A DNA stretch of 64,000 nucleotides from CBDFLS01 sp965249185 (GCA_965249185.1 CBDFLS010000001.1:124001-188000); one strand, 5' to 3'. Shown: positions 7,693-16,146, numbered from the stretch's first letter. The notes: a model not told the origin generated them from the sequence alone. Made by a program: numbers and translations.

Positions 7693-8646
7693 CTAGAATA
7701 TCGCGATGGGATTGACCGGCGCCCCGGTGCCGTTGGCCAGGCGTAATGGATTGACCACCACGAGAAACTCCCAGCGGTTCTGCTCTCGGCACACGCGGGC
7801 CAGGTCTTCCAGGTTGCAATTGTCGATCATCCAGCACCCCATCACCGGAATAACCACTTTGTGAATGGGCATGGTGAATTCGGGGTAGCCACTGGGGAGA
7901 ACATCGCTGGCCAGGTCAGAGCCCAGCATTGCGATGTCGCGCTGGTGAAGCCAGGGAAGGCAAGCGGCATGAAGGCCCGAGGCCCCGTGCTCTAAGGGGC
8001 TCTTTGGCCCTTCGGCCTTACGGCGCTCCCAGTTGCCGGAACGGACCAGGAGGACGTCTCCGGACTGGACCCGCACGTCGAACCGCTTCTCCGCCTCCTC
8101 CAAGTCCTCGGGAAAGATAGCCTCGCCGGGCTGCATGTACTCCACGCCCTTGAGGGTGGGCATGTCTAAGAGAACGCCCCGGGTTACCACCCCATCTTTG
8201 AGCAGGTCCACGCTCTCGACCTGAGCGCCACCGGAAGTACGCACGAGGTCCGCCGGGTGGCCGTTGTAGGTCTTGTCGTCCAGGAAGATGTGCGCCGGGC
8301 TGTCCACGTGGGTGATTATGAAGCTGTGGAAGGCCATGCCAATGTCTTCCATGGCATAGTGGCTGGATTGCTCTTTTTTCCCTGGGGTGCTGTTCCAGCC
8401 TTCGCCGCTCTCCATCATATAGAGGGTCGGCGGGGTGGAGGCGTCGGCGGAGCGCTCTGCCACGATGGGGCGGGCAAGAGTGACCGTGATGCCCTTCTTC
8501 ACCAGGCCCACGGCCTCAAGCCGCTTCTCCGGCGTAATGAGATTGATGGTGCCGAGCTGGTCGTCTTTGCCCCAGCGCCCCCAGTTGCTGAGCGACGTGA
8601 AGTATCCCCGAATGTCGGCTGCTGTCGGAAGGGTCGTCGCCATCAC
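7693..8646 (-). CDS. Cyclase family protein (kynurenine-formamidase-like metal hydrolase)
   Basis: 317 residues. H113-x-D115-xxx-H119 in THVDSPAHIF is the metal-binding motif of the cyclase/KynB family (PF04199). GTINLITPEKRLEAVGLVKKG near the N-terminus and GDVLLVRSGNW in the second half are also typical. Members hydrolyse formamides, isatin or related cyclic amides. Next to a Rieske oxygenase and a hydroxy-acid oxidase it may act on an aromatic or amide substrate, but that is inference. It converges on the oxidase gene, with 41 bases between the stops. Confidence 0.82.
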   Translation of the reverse strand: MMATTLPTAADIRGYFTSLSNWGRWGKDDQLGTINLITPEKRLEAVGLVKKGITVTLARPIVAERSADASTPPTLYMMESGEGWNSTPGKKEQSSHYAMEDIGMAFHSFIITHVDSPAHIFLDDKTYNGHPADLVRTSGGAQVESVDLLKDGVVTRGVLLDMPTLKGVEYMQPGEAIFPEDLEEAEKRFDVRVQSGDVLLVRSGNWERRKAEGPKSPLEHGASGLHAACLPWLHQRDIAMLGSDLASDVLPSGYPEFTMPIHKVVIPVMGCWMIDNCNLEDLARVCREQNRWEFLVVVNPLRLANGTGAPVNPIAIF

Positions 8647-8780
8647 TCCTCCTTGCTATCGCGGATGCCGTAGCGCGATAGGGGGCCATAGCGGAGTCGT
8701 GGGACAGGACCGGCCCCGGAGGTCAATTTCTCAGAAAATAGGGCTCGGAGAGTAGCGGAGAAGGCCCATTTCAACGATCG

Positions 8781-9005
8781 CTAGGCATCTCCATCGACAG
8801 TGCCAGTAATGTGTATGTTGGCGATTCAAGGAATCGTCGAGTGCGGGTATTCGATTCCCATGGGAACTTCCCCATGGCGTGGGGTTCTGAAGTTATCGGC
8901 TTGGGCCAGTTCCAAGACATAGTCAGCGTGGCCGTGGGACCGGGCGGGAAAAGGTACGTAGTGGAAAGCGACAGAGTGAAGGTGTTCGGAATAGAGCTGC
9001 AGTAG
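8781..9005 (+). pseudogene. NHL-repeat beta-propeller remnant
   Basis: The frame reads LGISIDSASNVYVGDSRNRR and continues with VRVFDSHGNFPMAWGS, IVSVAVGPGGKRYVVES and VKVFGIELQ. These are one and a half NHL repeats, normally found in proteins with six or more. No start codon with a ribosome site is present and the 5' part is missing, so this is a truncated 3' fragment. It lies at the ssrA-side edge of the suspected island. Confidence 0.6.
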
Positions 9006-9031
9006 CGAAACCTTCCCAATTTACTTTGAGC

Positions 9032-9067
9032 AAAGAAGAGCCCGCTGGTTATCCCAACAGGCTCTTT
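9032..9067 (-). terminator. Rho-independent terminator of ssrA
   Basis: Read on the minus strand, AAGAGCC and GGCTCTT arms enclose a loop, followed by CTTTGCTC. It starts directly after the tmRNA 3' end. Confidence 0.65.
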
Positions 9068-9088
9068 CGTGTTCGTGGTGGAGATGGG
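9067..9088. repeat. Proximal att-like repeat within the tmRNA 3' end
   Basis: This is the second copy of the 22-base direct repeat. It covers the last 13 bases of ssrA (acceptor 3' strand and CCA) and 9 downstream bases. It runs in the same orientation as 4195-4216. Confidence 0.5.
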
Positions 9089-9430
9089 GGAGAGTCGAAC
9101 TCCCCGTCCAGAAGAGACCGGGTGAGGACATGCTACAGGCTTGTCCGGCGTTTTATTTGAGCGCCGCGGGCCTCCACCGGCGGAGTCCCACATCGCCTTG
9201 CCGCTGTTCTTAGGCGGCCCTTAGTGGCATCTGGGCCGCAGCACCCCGGCTGTATGTCGCCTGCGGCCGCCGTCGGGGTGAGCGGACCGAGGCGTGGTCG
9301 CCTGGTTTAGGCGGCCAGGGCTACCGGTTGTCGGTTGCCAGTTACTTGTTTGCCGCCTTATTTACGAGGGGGCGACAACCTCGGCCTGCAGTCCCTCCCA
9401 GCGATTCCTCTGTCGAGACCACGCATCCCC
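9076..9430 (-). ncRNA. ssrA: Transfer-messenger RNA (tmRNA)
   Basis: 355 nt. The 5' end GGGGATG pairs with CATCTCC just before the encoded CCA, forming the tRNA-like acceptor stem. GGTCTCGACAG near the 5' end and GGAGTTCGACTCTCC at the 3' end are the conserved D-like and T arms. The internal message runs from GGC at 9357 to TAA at 9307. It encodes the tag GGKQVTGNRQPVALAA, which ends in the protease signal ALAA. An in-frame TAA stands immediately before the resume codon. The partner smpB lies about 100 bases upstream on the same strand. Confidence 0.92.
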
Positions 9431-9531
9431 AAAAGCACCGGCGGCGGCCGGAAGGCCGCGCTCGACGGAGCGGCACGTTTGTGCCGTGACTCGATTATAG
9501 CATGGGTGGGCGGGCTGGACGGGTAGCGGGG

Positions 9532-9993
9532 CTACCAGCGGGAGCGGAGCGCCCGGGCGATCTCGCGGTCGCTCTCCCGCTTCTTAATCGCCTGCCGCTT
9601 ATCGTAGTGGCGGCGGCCTCGGGCCAGGGCCAGCTCCACCTTGGCACGGTGCCCGCGGATGTAGAGCCGCAGCGGCACCAGCGTGAGCCCCTGGGCGTTC
9701 ACGCCTCGGGCCAGGCGCTGGATCTCTTTCTTGTGCAGCAGCAGCTTCCGTGGTCGCAGCGGTTCGTGGTCCCAGGTGCCCGCGCCGGGCCACGGGGCGA
9801 TGTGAAGCTGGTGGAGCCACAGCTCGCCGTTCTGGGACCGGGCGAAAGCGTTTCGCAAGTTCACATGGGCGGCGCGCACCGATTTGATCTCCGTGCCCAT
9901 GAGCGCCAGACCCGCCTCAACGCGCTCCAGCAGCTCGTAGTCGTAGAAGGCCTTGCGGTTCTGGGCGATGGCCCTGGTGTATTCCTGGCCCAT
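9532..9993 (-). CDS. smpB: SsrA-binding protein SmpB
   Basis: 153 residues, the normal length. RKAFYDYELLERVEAGLALMGTEIKSVR is the SmpB signature and the basic tail HYDKRQAIKKRESDREIARAL is the part that mimics the mRNA/anticodon. The protein binds tmRNA and delivers it to stalled ribosomes. Its start follows the protease stop by six bases and its target RNA ssrA comes next, so the three are one functional cluster. Confidence 0.97.
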   Translation of the reverse strand: MGQEYTRAIAQNRKAFYDYELLERVEAGLALMGTEIKSVRAAHVNLRNAFARSQNGELWLHQLHIAPWPGAGTWDHEPLRPRKLLLHKKEIQRLARGVNAQGLTLVPLRLYIRGHRAKVELALARGRRHYDKRQAIKKRESDREIARALRSRW

Positions 9994-9999
9994 GGCACG

Positions 10000-11421
10000 C
10001 TACGGCGAGCGCCCCAGCTTCTGTTTCAGCACGGCCACCGCGCGCTGGAGCTGGAGCTCGGCGGTGTCTACCGCGGCGTCCGCCTGGGAGGGCTGGCAGA
10101 GCTGCTTGATGGCGTCGATGAACCCCTCGGAGCCGGAGACCTGGCCCTCAACCTCAGCGTAGGCGTCGCAGAGCGGCGAAGCCAGGGCGAAGAGTTGATA
10201 GATAGCCCTCGCGCTTTCCGCCTCTCCCACGGCCACGTCGGGCTCGAGTCCGGTCCCTTCGATGAGCCGGCCGTTTGGAGTGTACCAGTGGGCGATGGTG
10301 AAATAGAGGCCCGCGCCATTGCTGAGCGCTGAGAGCTGATTGACGCTGCCTTTGCCGAAGGTCGTGGTCCCGACCACCGTGGCCCGGCCGTTGTCCTGGA
10401 GCGCGCCGGTCACCACCTCGCTGGCGCTGGCGCTGAAGCCGTTCACCAACACCACCATCGGCAGGTCCGTGGCCACACCGCCGGCGAGGACCTCCCACTC
10501 GGAACGCTGGCCGCCGGCGCCGAGCGCGTAGAGCACCAGGCCCTCCTCGATGAACTGGCTGGTGACGCTGATGGCCGTGCCGAGCAGGCCGCCCCCGTTG
10601 TTGCGGAGGTCCAGGACCAGGCCCTCCATGCCCTCGCCGCGCATCTCCTGGACCGCATCCTGGAGCGCCTGAGTCGTTGGCTCGTTGAAGCCGCGGAGCT
10701 GAACGTAGCCGATTCCAGGCTCCAGCAGCCGGCTCTCCACGTCGCGGGAGAACTGGATGGTCTCCCGGACCACCGTGATGTCGACGGGCGTGATGTCGCC
10801 TTCGTGGAGGACCCGGAGGGTCACCGGCTCGCCCACGGTGCCTCGGATTATGAGCACGGCCTCCTGGAGCGTCTTGTCTTCCAAGCTCTCGCCGTCGACG
10901 GCCAGGATGATGTCGCCAGCCCGGATTCCCTCCCGAAGCGCCGGCGAGCCGGGCAGGGGGGCCAGGATAACGATCTGTCCGTCCCGTGCGGCCACCTCCG
11001 CGCCGATGCCGCCGAAGTGACCCTGCTGCTCATCGGTGGTCAGCCGGTAATCGCTGGGCGTCAAATAGGAGGAGTAGGGGTCGTCCAGCGACTCCAGGAT
11101 GCCTCGAATCGCCGCCTCGTTGATCTCCCCGATGGCAAGCTCGTCTTGCCGGATGAAGTCACTCTGCAGGGCCTGCCACGTCTCCCAAACCGGCTCCAGG
11201 CCCTCGGGGACGTCGGGCGTGGGTGTCGCCGGCGATGAACAGCCCGTCAGGAGTCCCAGGGCTAAGATGGCTGCGACCGCGCCGGCGGCCATGGTCCGCG
11301 CCGGCGCCGAAAGCAGAGCGCGAGGCGAGCGAAGGAATGGAGACTGCGGGTGCTGGAGAGGCATGATGGTGGTGGGGCAGGCGGGCTCGGCGCTCCGGTA
11401 CACCCAGGGGAATTCTAGCAT
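10000..11421 (-). CDS. S41-family C-terminal processing (tail-specific) protease, lipoprotein
   Basis: 473 residues from the first ATG. Internal ATGs at 11364 or 11292 may be the real start. A hydrophobic segment ending LALGLLTGC gives a lipobox, so the enzyme is probably anchored outside the membrane. A PDZ domain (GIGAEVAARDGQIVILAPLPGSPA, then GIRAGDIILAVDG) precedes the S41 core, with the catalytic Ser in GFSASASEVV and Lys in TTFGKGSVNQ. The family (CtpA/Prc) recognises hydrophobic C-termini, including tmRNA tags in known cases. Its place directly upstream of smpB and ssrA fits that role. Confidence 0.9.
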   Translation of the reverse strand: MLEFPWVYRSAEPACPTTIMPLQHPQSPFLRSPRALLSAPARTMAAGAVAAILALGLLTGCSSPATPTPDVPEGLEPVWETWQALQSDFIRQDELAIGEINEAAIRGILESLDDPYSSYLTPSDYRLTTDEQQGHFGGIGAEVAARDGQIVILAPLPGSPALREGIRAGDIILAVDGESLEDKTLQEAVLIIRGTVGEPVTLRVLHEGDITPVDITVVRETIQFSRDVESRLLEPGIGYVQLRGFNEPTTQALQDAVQEMRGEGMEGLVLDLRNNGGGLLGTAISVTSQFIEEGLVLYALGAGGQRSEWEVLAGGVATDLPMVVLVNGFSASASEVVTGALQDNGRATVVGTTTFGKGSVNQLSALSNGAGLYFTIAHWYTPNGRLIEGTGLEPDVAVGEAESARAIYQLFALASPLCDAYAEVEGQVSGSEGFIDAIKQLCQPSQADAAVDTAELQLQRAVAVLKQKLGRSP

Positions 11422-11522
11422 AGTAGCCCTAGGCGAGAGTATTACTTTACATAACTATAATAGTGCGGCGTTATGCGGTGGGCCATGACGGTTGGCCTCC
11501 TCCCCTGCTTCCGGCCACGCTG

Positions 11523-11876
11523 TCACCCAGCGGCGATAAACCCATTGCCGTCGTTCCCCTCATCGATTCCCCCGCGGTAGAGGAACTCGCCTTCGGGTGT
11601 GCGTTTCCGGGCTGCGCCGGCGTCCAGGTCCAGGTAAACCGTCACCCCGCCGCCGCACTCCACGGCCACCGTGCTGCCGGTACGTTCGACCACCCGCCGT
11701 GGCCGGTGCTGAATGATGTTCTGCTCACCGATATCGAGCTTCAGCCATGGAGTCACTTCGCCGCCGCGCAGCGCTGTGCGGAGCTCGTCGGCGTCCACCA
11801 CTGAGAAGCCGGCGTCATCGCAGTTAAAGAAGGGTCGTCGTGGAAGCACCAGAGAGTCGCCGCTCATCTGAGTCAT
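11523..11876 (-). CDS. Small hypothetical protein
   Basis: 117 residues, not recognised. The sequence is evenly composed, with a probable beta-rich core (TGSTVAVECGGGVTVYLDLDAG) and no signal peptide, membrane helix or known motif. It lies 49 bases after hflX on the same strand. The codon pattern resembles its neighbours, which is the main reason for calling it. Confidence 0.45.
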   Translation of the reverse strand: MTQMSGDSLVLPRRPFFNCDDAGFSVVDADELRTALRGGEVTPWLKLDIGEQNIIQHRPRRVVERTGSTVAVECGGGVTVYLDLDAGAARKRTPEGEFLYRGGIDEGNDGNGFIAAG

Positions 11877-11925
11877 ACACGTCCTCTAGAGAATGGGATC
11901 AGCCGGCTTGGACGGCCCTCGCAAC

Positions 11926-12945
11926 CTATGAGGCTGCGGCGACCGGCTCCAGCGCTGTCTGAAGCGCGGCGAGGAGCTCATCGAGGCCGGAGCCGCGCGT
12001 GGCCGAAACGGGCACGGTATTAGGGGCGAGCATGGCGCTTTGGGCGCTTCCGTCGAGAAGATCGACCTTGTTCAGCGCCAGGACCTGGGGGACCTCCCGA
12101 AGCCCGAGCTCCTCCAGGATGCCGTTCACCACGTCCACATGCTCGGCGGCGTTCGGATGGGCGATGTCCACCACGTGCAGCAACAGGTCCGACTCTTGCA
12201 GCTCTTCCAGTGTCGCTCGGAAGGCCGCGACAAGCGTCGTGGGCAGCCTTTGAATAAACCCCACCGTATCGGTGAGCAGCACCTGCCGGCCGTTGGGCAG
12301 GCGGACCTGCCGCGTCACCGGGTCGAGCGTCGAGAAGAGCTGGTCTCTCACTACCACTTGAGCGGATGCCAGGGCGTTGAGCAGGCTGCTCTTTCCCGCG
12401 TTGGTGTAGCCCACCAGCGAGACGGTGGCCTCTCCGCTACGGCTGCGGTTCTGGCGGTGCAAGGTCCGCTGGCGTCGCACCTGCTCTAGCTGCGCCTTCA
12501 GCTTATGGATATGGCTTCCCACGATACGCCTGTCGGTCTCTATCTGGGTCTCGCCCGGGCCCCGGGTGCCTATCCCACCGCCCAGCCGCTCCAAATGGCT
12601 CCACTGTCCCTCCAGTCTCGGCAGGAGGTACTGAGCTTGGGCCAGCTCCACCTGCAGGCGACCCTCACGGCTTCTGGCGTGGCGGGCGAAGATGTCCAGG
12701 ATCAGGGCCGTGCGGTCGATGACCTTGACGTCGTCGCCCAAGGCGCGCTCCAAATTCAACTGCTGCATGGGGGTTAATTCGTCGTTGGCGATCAACGTGT
12801 CGAAGCGCGCCTCGCGCCGGAGCTGTTTCAGCTCCTCGACCTTTCCTTTGCCCAAGTAGGTGTGGCTGCGGGACTCGAGCTGCTGCACGACTCTGCCGAC
12901 CACCTGGGCCCCGGCGGTGGCTGCAAGCTGGGCCAGCTCGTCCAT
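11926..12945 (-). CDS. hflX: GTPase HflX (N-terminus probably longer)
   Basis: 339 residues from the first usual start codon. The HflX N-domain (AGAQVVGRVVQQLESRSHTY then LGKGKVEELK), the GGGIGTRGPGETQIETDRR linker and the G domain (GYTNAGKSSLLN, DTVGFIQRLP, LNKVDL) are all present. HflX splits stalled or hibernating 70S ribosomes. The same frame is open upstream to the dapL stop and encodes PEPEQALLAAVTRKRSHARW and SLDD, which belongs to HflX. The only well-placed start there is an ATC at 13056, six bases after AGAGGAGG, giving 376 residues. Confidence 0.93.
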   Translation of the reverse strand: MDELAQLAATAGAQVVGRVVQQLESRSHTYLGKGKVEELKQLRREARFDTLIANDELTPMQQLNLERALGDDVKVIDRTALILDIFARHARSREGRLQVELAQAQYLLPRLEGQWSHLERLGGGIGTRGPGETQIETDRRIVGSHIHKLKAQLEQVRRQRTLHRQNRSRSGEATVSLVGYTNAGKSSLLNALASAQVVVRDQLFSTLDPVTRQVRLPNGRQVLLTDTVGFIQRLPTTLVAAFRATLEELQESDLLLHVVDIAHPNAAEHVDVVNGILEELGLREVPQVLALNKVDLLDGSAQSAMLAPNTVPVSATRGSGLDELLAALQTALEPVAAAS

Positions 12946-13056
12946 CGAATCGTCTAGGGACCAACGCGCGTGGGAGCGCTTTCGCGTTACGGCGGCCAGG
13001 AGCGCCTGCTCCGGCTCCGGGCGGGTGTCTATGGGCGTGCGGGCTCTTCTGCCGAT
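12946..13056 (-). other. hflX: Probable 5' extension of hflX with non-standard ATC start
   Basis: The hflX frame continues for 37 codons upstream of the ATG. It encodes the usual HflX N-terminal strand and the WSLDDSMDEL segment, with no ATG, GTG or TTG in frame. A strong AGAGGAGGGG site at 13061-13070 sits just upstream of an ATC codon. Either ATC (or a neighbouring rare codon) starts translation or a start codon has been lost. Confidence 0.5.
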
Positions 13057-13071
13057 GGGACCCCTCCTCTG

Positions 13072-14271
13072 CTATCCGCCGGCCGGCGCCGTAGGTATTC
13101 GCCAGCCCTCCAGGCGTCGCAGCCCCTCCTCCACCCGGTCGTCCGGCGTGGTGAGCGAGAGCCGGATATACCCCTCGCCGTGAACGCCATAGCCACGACC
13201 CGGCGTGACCACCACGCTGTGCGCGTCCAGCAGCTCGGCGGCCAGCTCGGCCGACGTCCACCCCTCCGGCACGCGGGCCCACACGTAGAGCCCGGCCTTG
13301 GGCGGCGTCACCCGAAGTCCGATGCGTTGGAGCACCTCCACCGTCCGGTCCCGCCGACGCTGGTACACGGCGTTGTTCGCCTCCAGCCACGCCCGCGGTG
13401 TGTTGGTGAGCGCCGCGATCCCCATCCGCTGAATCGCCTGGGGGACGCCCGAATCGAGGTTCGACTTCACTCGCAGCAGCGCATCGATGAGCGTCGCGTT
13501 GCCCACGGCCACGCCGAGGCGCCAGCCGGTCATGTTGTAGGTCTTGGAGAGCGAGTGGAACTCGACGCCAACGTCCTTCGCCCCCGGCGCCTCGAGAAAG
13601 CTGGGCGCCCGGTAGCCGTCGAACGTCACCTCGGAGTAGGCGGCGTCGTGGCAGACCGCTATCTCATACCGCTTGGCAAAGGCCACCACCCGCTCGAAGA
13701 ACGACGGGCCGGCCAGGGCGCCCGTGGGGTTGTTTGGGTAGTTGATCCAGAGCACCTTGGCCTTGCGGGCTACCTTGTCGGGGATGGCCGACAGGTCCGG
13801 CAGCCAGCCGTTCTCCTCGGTCAGCGGCATGGAGTAGACCTTGCCGCCGGCGAACATGGTGCCCACGGAATAGACTGGATAGCCCGGATCGGGAATGAGC
13901 GCGATATCGCCCGGGTCGATGAGGCAGAGGGCCATATGCCCGATGCCCTCCTTGGCGCCGATAAGAGAGAGGACCTCCTTACCCGAATCTAAACTTAGCC
14001 CAAAACGCTGCTCGTACCACTGGGCGACTGCCTCTCGCAGCTCCGGCAGGCCATCGCTCTCGGGGTATCGGTGATTGGCCGCGTCCTGGGCAGTCCTGGT
14101 CAGCTCATCGATGATGTGCTGGGGGGTCGGAATATCGGGGTCGCCGATGCCAAAGCTGACCACATCGATGCCCTGGCGGCGCTTCTCCTGTATCTTGCGG
14201 CTGATTTCAAAGAAGAGGTAAGGGGGCAACTGGTCCAAGCGGTGGGCTAGCTGCACAGCTATTCGCTCCAC
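13072..14271 (-). CDS. dapL: LL-diaminopimelate aminotransferase
   Basis: 399 residues. It is a class I/II PLP aminotransferase with VVSFGIGDPDIPTPQHIIDEL at the N-terminus, NYPNNPTGA and the PLP lysine in HSLSKTYNMTGWRLG. This is the DapL pattern, which makes LL-diaminopimelate directly from tetrahydrodipicolinate and so replaces the succinylase or acetylase branch. Its start overlaps the end of dapF by 13 bases, so the two are translationally linked. hflX follows within 20 bases. Confidence 0.92.
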   Translation of the reverse strand: MERIAVQLAHRLDQLPPYLFFEISRKIQEKRRQGIDVVSFGIGDPDIPTPQHIIDELTRTAQDAANHRYPESDGLPELREAVAQWYEQRFGLSLDSGKEVLSLIGAKEGIGHMALCLIDPGDIALIPDPGYPVYSVGTMFAGGKVYSMPLTEENGWLPDLSAIPDKVARKAKVLWINYPNNPTGALAGPSFFERVVAFAKRYEIAVCHDAAYSEVTFDGYRAPSFLEAPGAKDVGVEFHSLSKTYNMTGWRLGVAVGNATLIDALLRVKSNLDSGVPQAIQRMGIAALTNTPRAWLEANNAVYQRRRDRTVEVLQRIGLRVTPPKAGLYVWARVPEGWTSAELAAELLDAHSVVVTPGRGYGVHGEGYIRLSLTTPDDRVEEGLRRLEGWRIPTAPAGG

Positions 14272-15161
14272 TCGCCGGTGTACACCTCTTGGACAGGACC
14301 CTCCAGGACCACGGAGCCGTAGCCGGGCCAGGTGACGGTAAGCTCGCCGCCGGGCACCGCTACCGTTACGGTGTCGTCCATCAGGCCATGGAGCCGCGCG
14401 GCCACTGCTATGGCGCTGGCGGCGGTGCCGCAGGCGAGGGTCTGTCCTACCCCGCGCTCCCAGGTCCTGGACATCAGCCGCTCGCGCCCAAAGAGGTTGA
14501 TGATGCTGAAGTTGACCCGCCGGGGAAACGCGGGATGGTGCTCAACCAGGGGTCCCAGGCGCTCCAGGGGCACCATGGCCACCGGCTGTTGCACGAAGGC
14601 CACCGCGTGGGGGTTTCCCATGGAGACCGCCGTAACCTTGAAAGTCTCGCCGTCCACCTCCAGCGGGGCATCGAACAGCAATTCCTCCGGCGCCAGCCCC
14701 AACTGGCCCAACAGCGAGGCATCGAGGTCCGACTGATCCGAGGCGCCCACTTGGGAGGGGTCGGCGGGGACGTCGCTCCACCGGAGCACCGGAGGCCCCA
14801 TGTCCACCCGGGCGGCGGCGATGCGGCCGTTCTCCAGGCGAGGGAGCACGCTCAGCAGGCCGGCGCCCGTCTCCACCCGCAGCTCACCCTCTTCCGTCTG
14901 GGCAAGGCTCCGCTCCAGCACATATTTGGCGAAGCACCGGATGCCGTTGCCGCTCATCTCGGCCTCGGAGCCGTCCGGGTTGAACTCCCGCATGCGCACG
15001 GGCGCCTGGGAGGAGGGCTCCACGACCAGCAGACCGTCGGCGCCCACGCCGAAGTGGCGGTCCAGCAGCCGCTGGGCCAGATGTCCCCAGTCGCGCTCCA
15101 GCCCGCGGCCGTCCACGGCGATGAAGTCGTTGCCCGCGCCGTGGAGCTTGGTGAATTGCAT
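14259..15161 (-). CDS. dapF: Diaminopimelate epimerase
   Basis: 300 residues. The two catalytic cysteines lie in MSGNGIRCFAKYVLE and GQTLACGTAASAIA, and the N-terminus MQFTKLHGAGNDFIAVDG is canonical. It converts LL- to meso-diaminopimelate, the step after DapL, for lysine and possibly cell wall. It overlaps dapL and follows miaA by 22 bases on the same strand. Confidence 0.96.
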   Translation of the reverse strand: MQFTKLHGAGNDFIAVDGRGLERDWGHLAQRLLDRHFGVGADGLLVVEPSSQAPVRMREFNPDGSEAEMSGNGIRCFAKYVLERSLAQTEEGELRVETGAGLLSVLPRLENGRIAAARVDMGPPVLRWSDVPADPSQVGASDQSDLDASLLGQLGLAPEELLFDAPLEVDGETFKVTAVSMGNPHAVAFVQQPVAMVPLERLGPLVEHHPAFPRRVNFSIINLFGRERLMSRTWERGVGQTLACGTAASAIAVAARLHGLMDDTVTVAVPGGELTVTWPGYGSVVLEGPVQEVYTGEWSE

Positions 15162-15183
15162 GACGGTCTCGGCCCTTCTTTCG

Positions 15184-16134
15184 CTACTTTCCGCTAGCCG
15201 ATTCTACCATACCATCCGCTATCAGCCGCGATGCCTGAGCGATGAAACTCTCGCCGTCGTCGGCCCACCGGATGCGCGGGTCGGTCCGCCGGAACCACGC
15301 TCCCTGGCGCCGGGCGAGCCGGTGCACCGCGACGTTGGTGCGGTCGATGGCCTCCCGCCAGTCCGTCCGTCCTTGGAGATACGCGGCGATCTCGCGGTAT
15401 CCCGCGCTGGAGAACGACGGCAGCTCGGGTGCGTATCCCCGTTTCAGCAGCCGTTGGACCTCCTGCACCCACCCCGCCTCCACCATCGCCTCGATCCGTG
15501 CGCCGATGCGGCGGTGCAGCTCCTGCCGCGGCACCCAGAGGCCTAGCACGTGTGGCGTGAACGGTGGCGCGGCCCGTCCGCGCTGGGTTGAGAAGCGCTG
15601 GCCTGTCGCCTCCCACACCTCCAGCGCCCGGACCACGCGCCGCACGTTACGCGGGTCGATAGCCTGGGCGGCGACGGCATCCACCCGCTGAAGGCGCTGG
15701 TGCAGGGCTTCGGCCCCCAGCTCGCGGGCCTCGTGCTCCAGCCGCTCCCGTAGCTCTCGCTGCGGAGGCACCTGGGGAACCTGCCATCCCTCCGCCAGCC
15801 CCCACACGTACTGGCCCGTGCCGCCCACCACCAGGGGCAGGCGGCCCCGCCCATGGATACCGGTGATGGCCTCCCGGGCCTGGGAGAGGAAGGTGGCTAG
15901 GCTGTAGGGCTCGTCCGGGTCCGCGAGGTCCAGCAGGTGGTGCGGGGCCGAGGCGCGCTCATCGGCGGATGGCTTGGCCGTGCCGATGTCCATGCCCCGG
16001 TACACCTGCCGGCTATCGGCGTTCACCACCTCCGCGCCGTGCCGCTGGGCCAGCGCGAGCGACGCCGCTGTCTTGCCGGAGGCCGTGGCGCCCACCAGGA
16101 AGATGACCGGCGGTGGATACAGCGGTCTCATCAT
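15184..16134 (-). CDS. miaA: tRNA dimethylallyltransferase
   Basis: About 316 residues from the ATG pair at 16134/16131. Earlier ATGs fall in a repeat element. The P-loop FLVGATASGKT, VNADSRQVYRGMDIGTAKPS and DPRNVRRVVRALEVWEATG are MiaA signatures. The enzyme adds a dimethylallyl group to A37 of UNN-reading tRNAs. The DMAPP donor links it to isoprenoid synthesis. It is the first gene of the miaA-dapF-dapL run. Confidence 0.95.
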   Translation of the reverse strand: MMRPLYPPPVIFLVGATASGKTAASLALAQRHGAEVVNADSRQVYRGMDIGTAKPSADERASAPHHLLDLADPDEPYSLATFLSQAREAITGIHGRGRLPLVVGGTGQYVWGLAEGWQVPQVPPQRELRERLEHEARELGAEALHQRLQRVDAVAAQAIDPRNVRRVVRALEVWEATGQRFSTQRGRAAPPFTPHVLGLWVPRQELHRRIGARIEAMVEAGWVQEVQRLLKRGYAPELPSFSSAGYREIAAYLQGRTDWREAIDRTNVAVHRLARRQGAWFRRTDPRIRWADDGESFIAQASRLIADGMVESASGK

Positions 16135-16146
16135 AATGGTCCAACG

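Larger units (their letters stand above)
4195..9088. mobile_element. Putative genomic island at the tmRNA 3' end
   Basis: A 22-base direct repeat with one mismatch bounds this segment. One copy is the 3' end of the intact tmRNA gene plus nine bases beyond (9067-9088) and the other lies at 4195-4216 in the same orientation. An intact ssrA at one edge and a duplicated ssrA tail at the other is the classic footprint of integrase-mediated insertion at tmRNA. Inside are a Rieske oxygenase, an IS1595-type element, a hydroxy-acid oxidase, a cyclase-family gene and an NHL remnant. No integrase is present, so if real the island is decayed or was mobilised in trans. Confidence 0.5.

Noticed and set aside
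8771..9193. Minus-strand frame across the NHL remnant and tmRNA
   Set aside because: It overlaps the tmRNA and its terminator and has no recognisable protein features.
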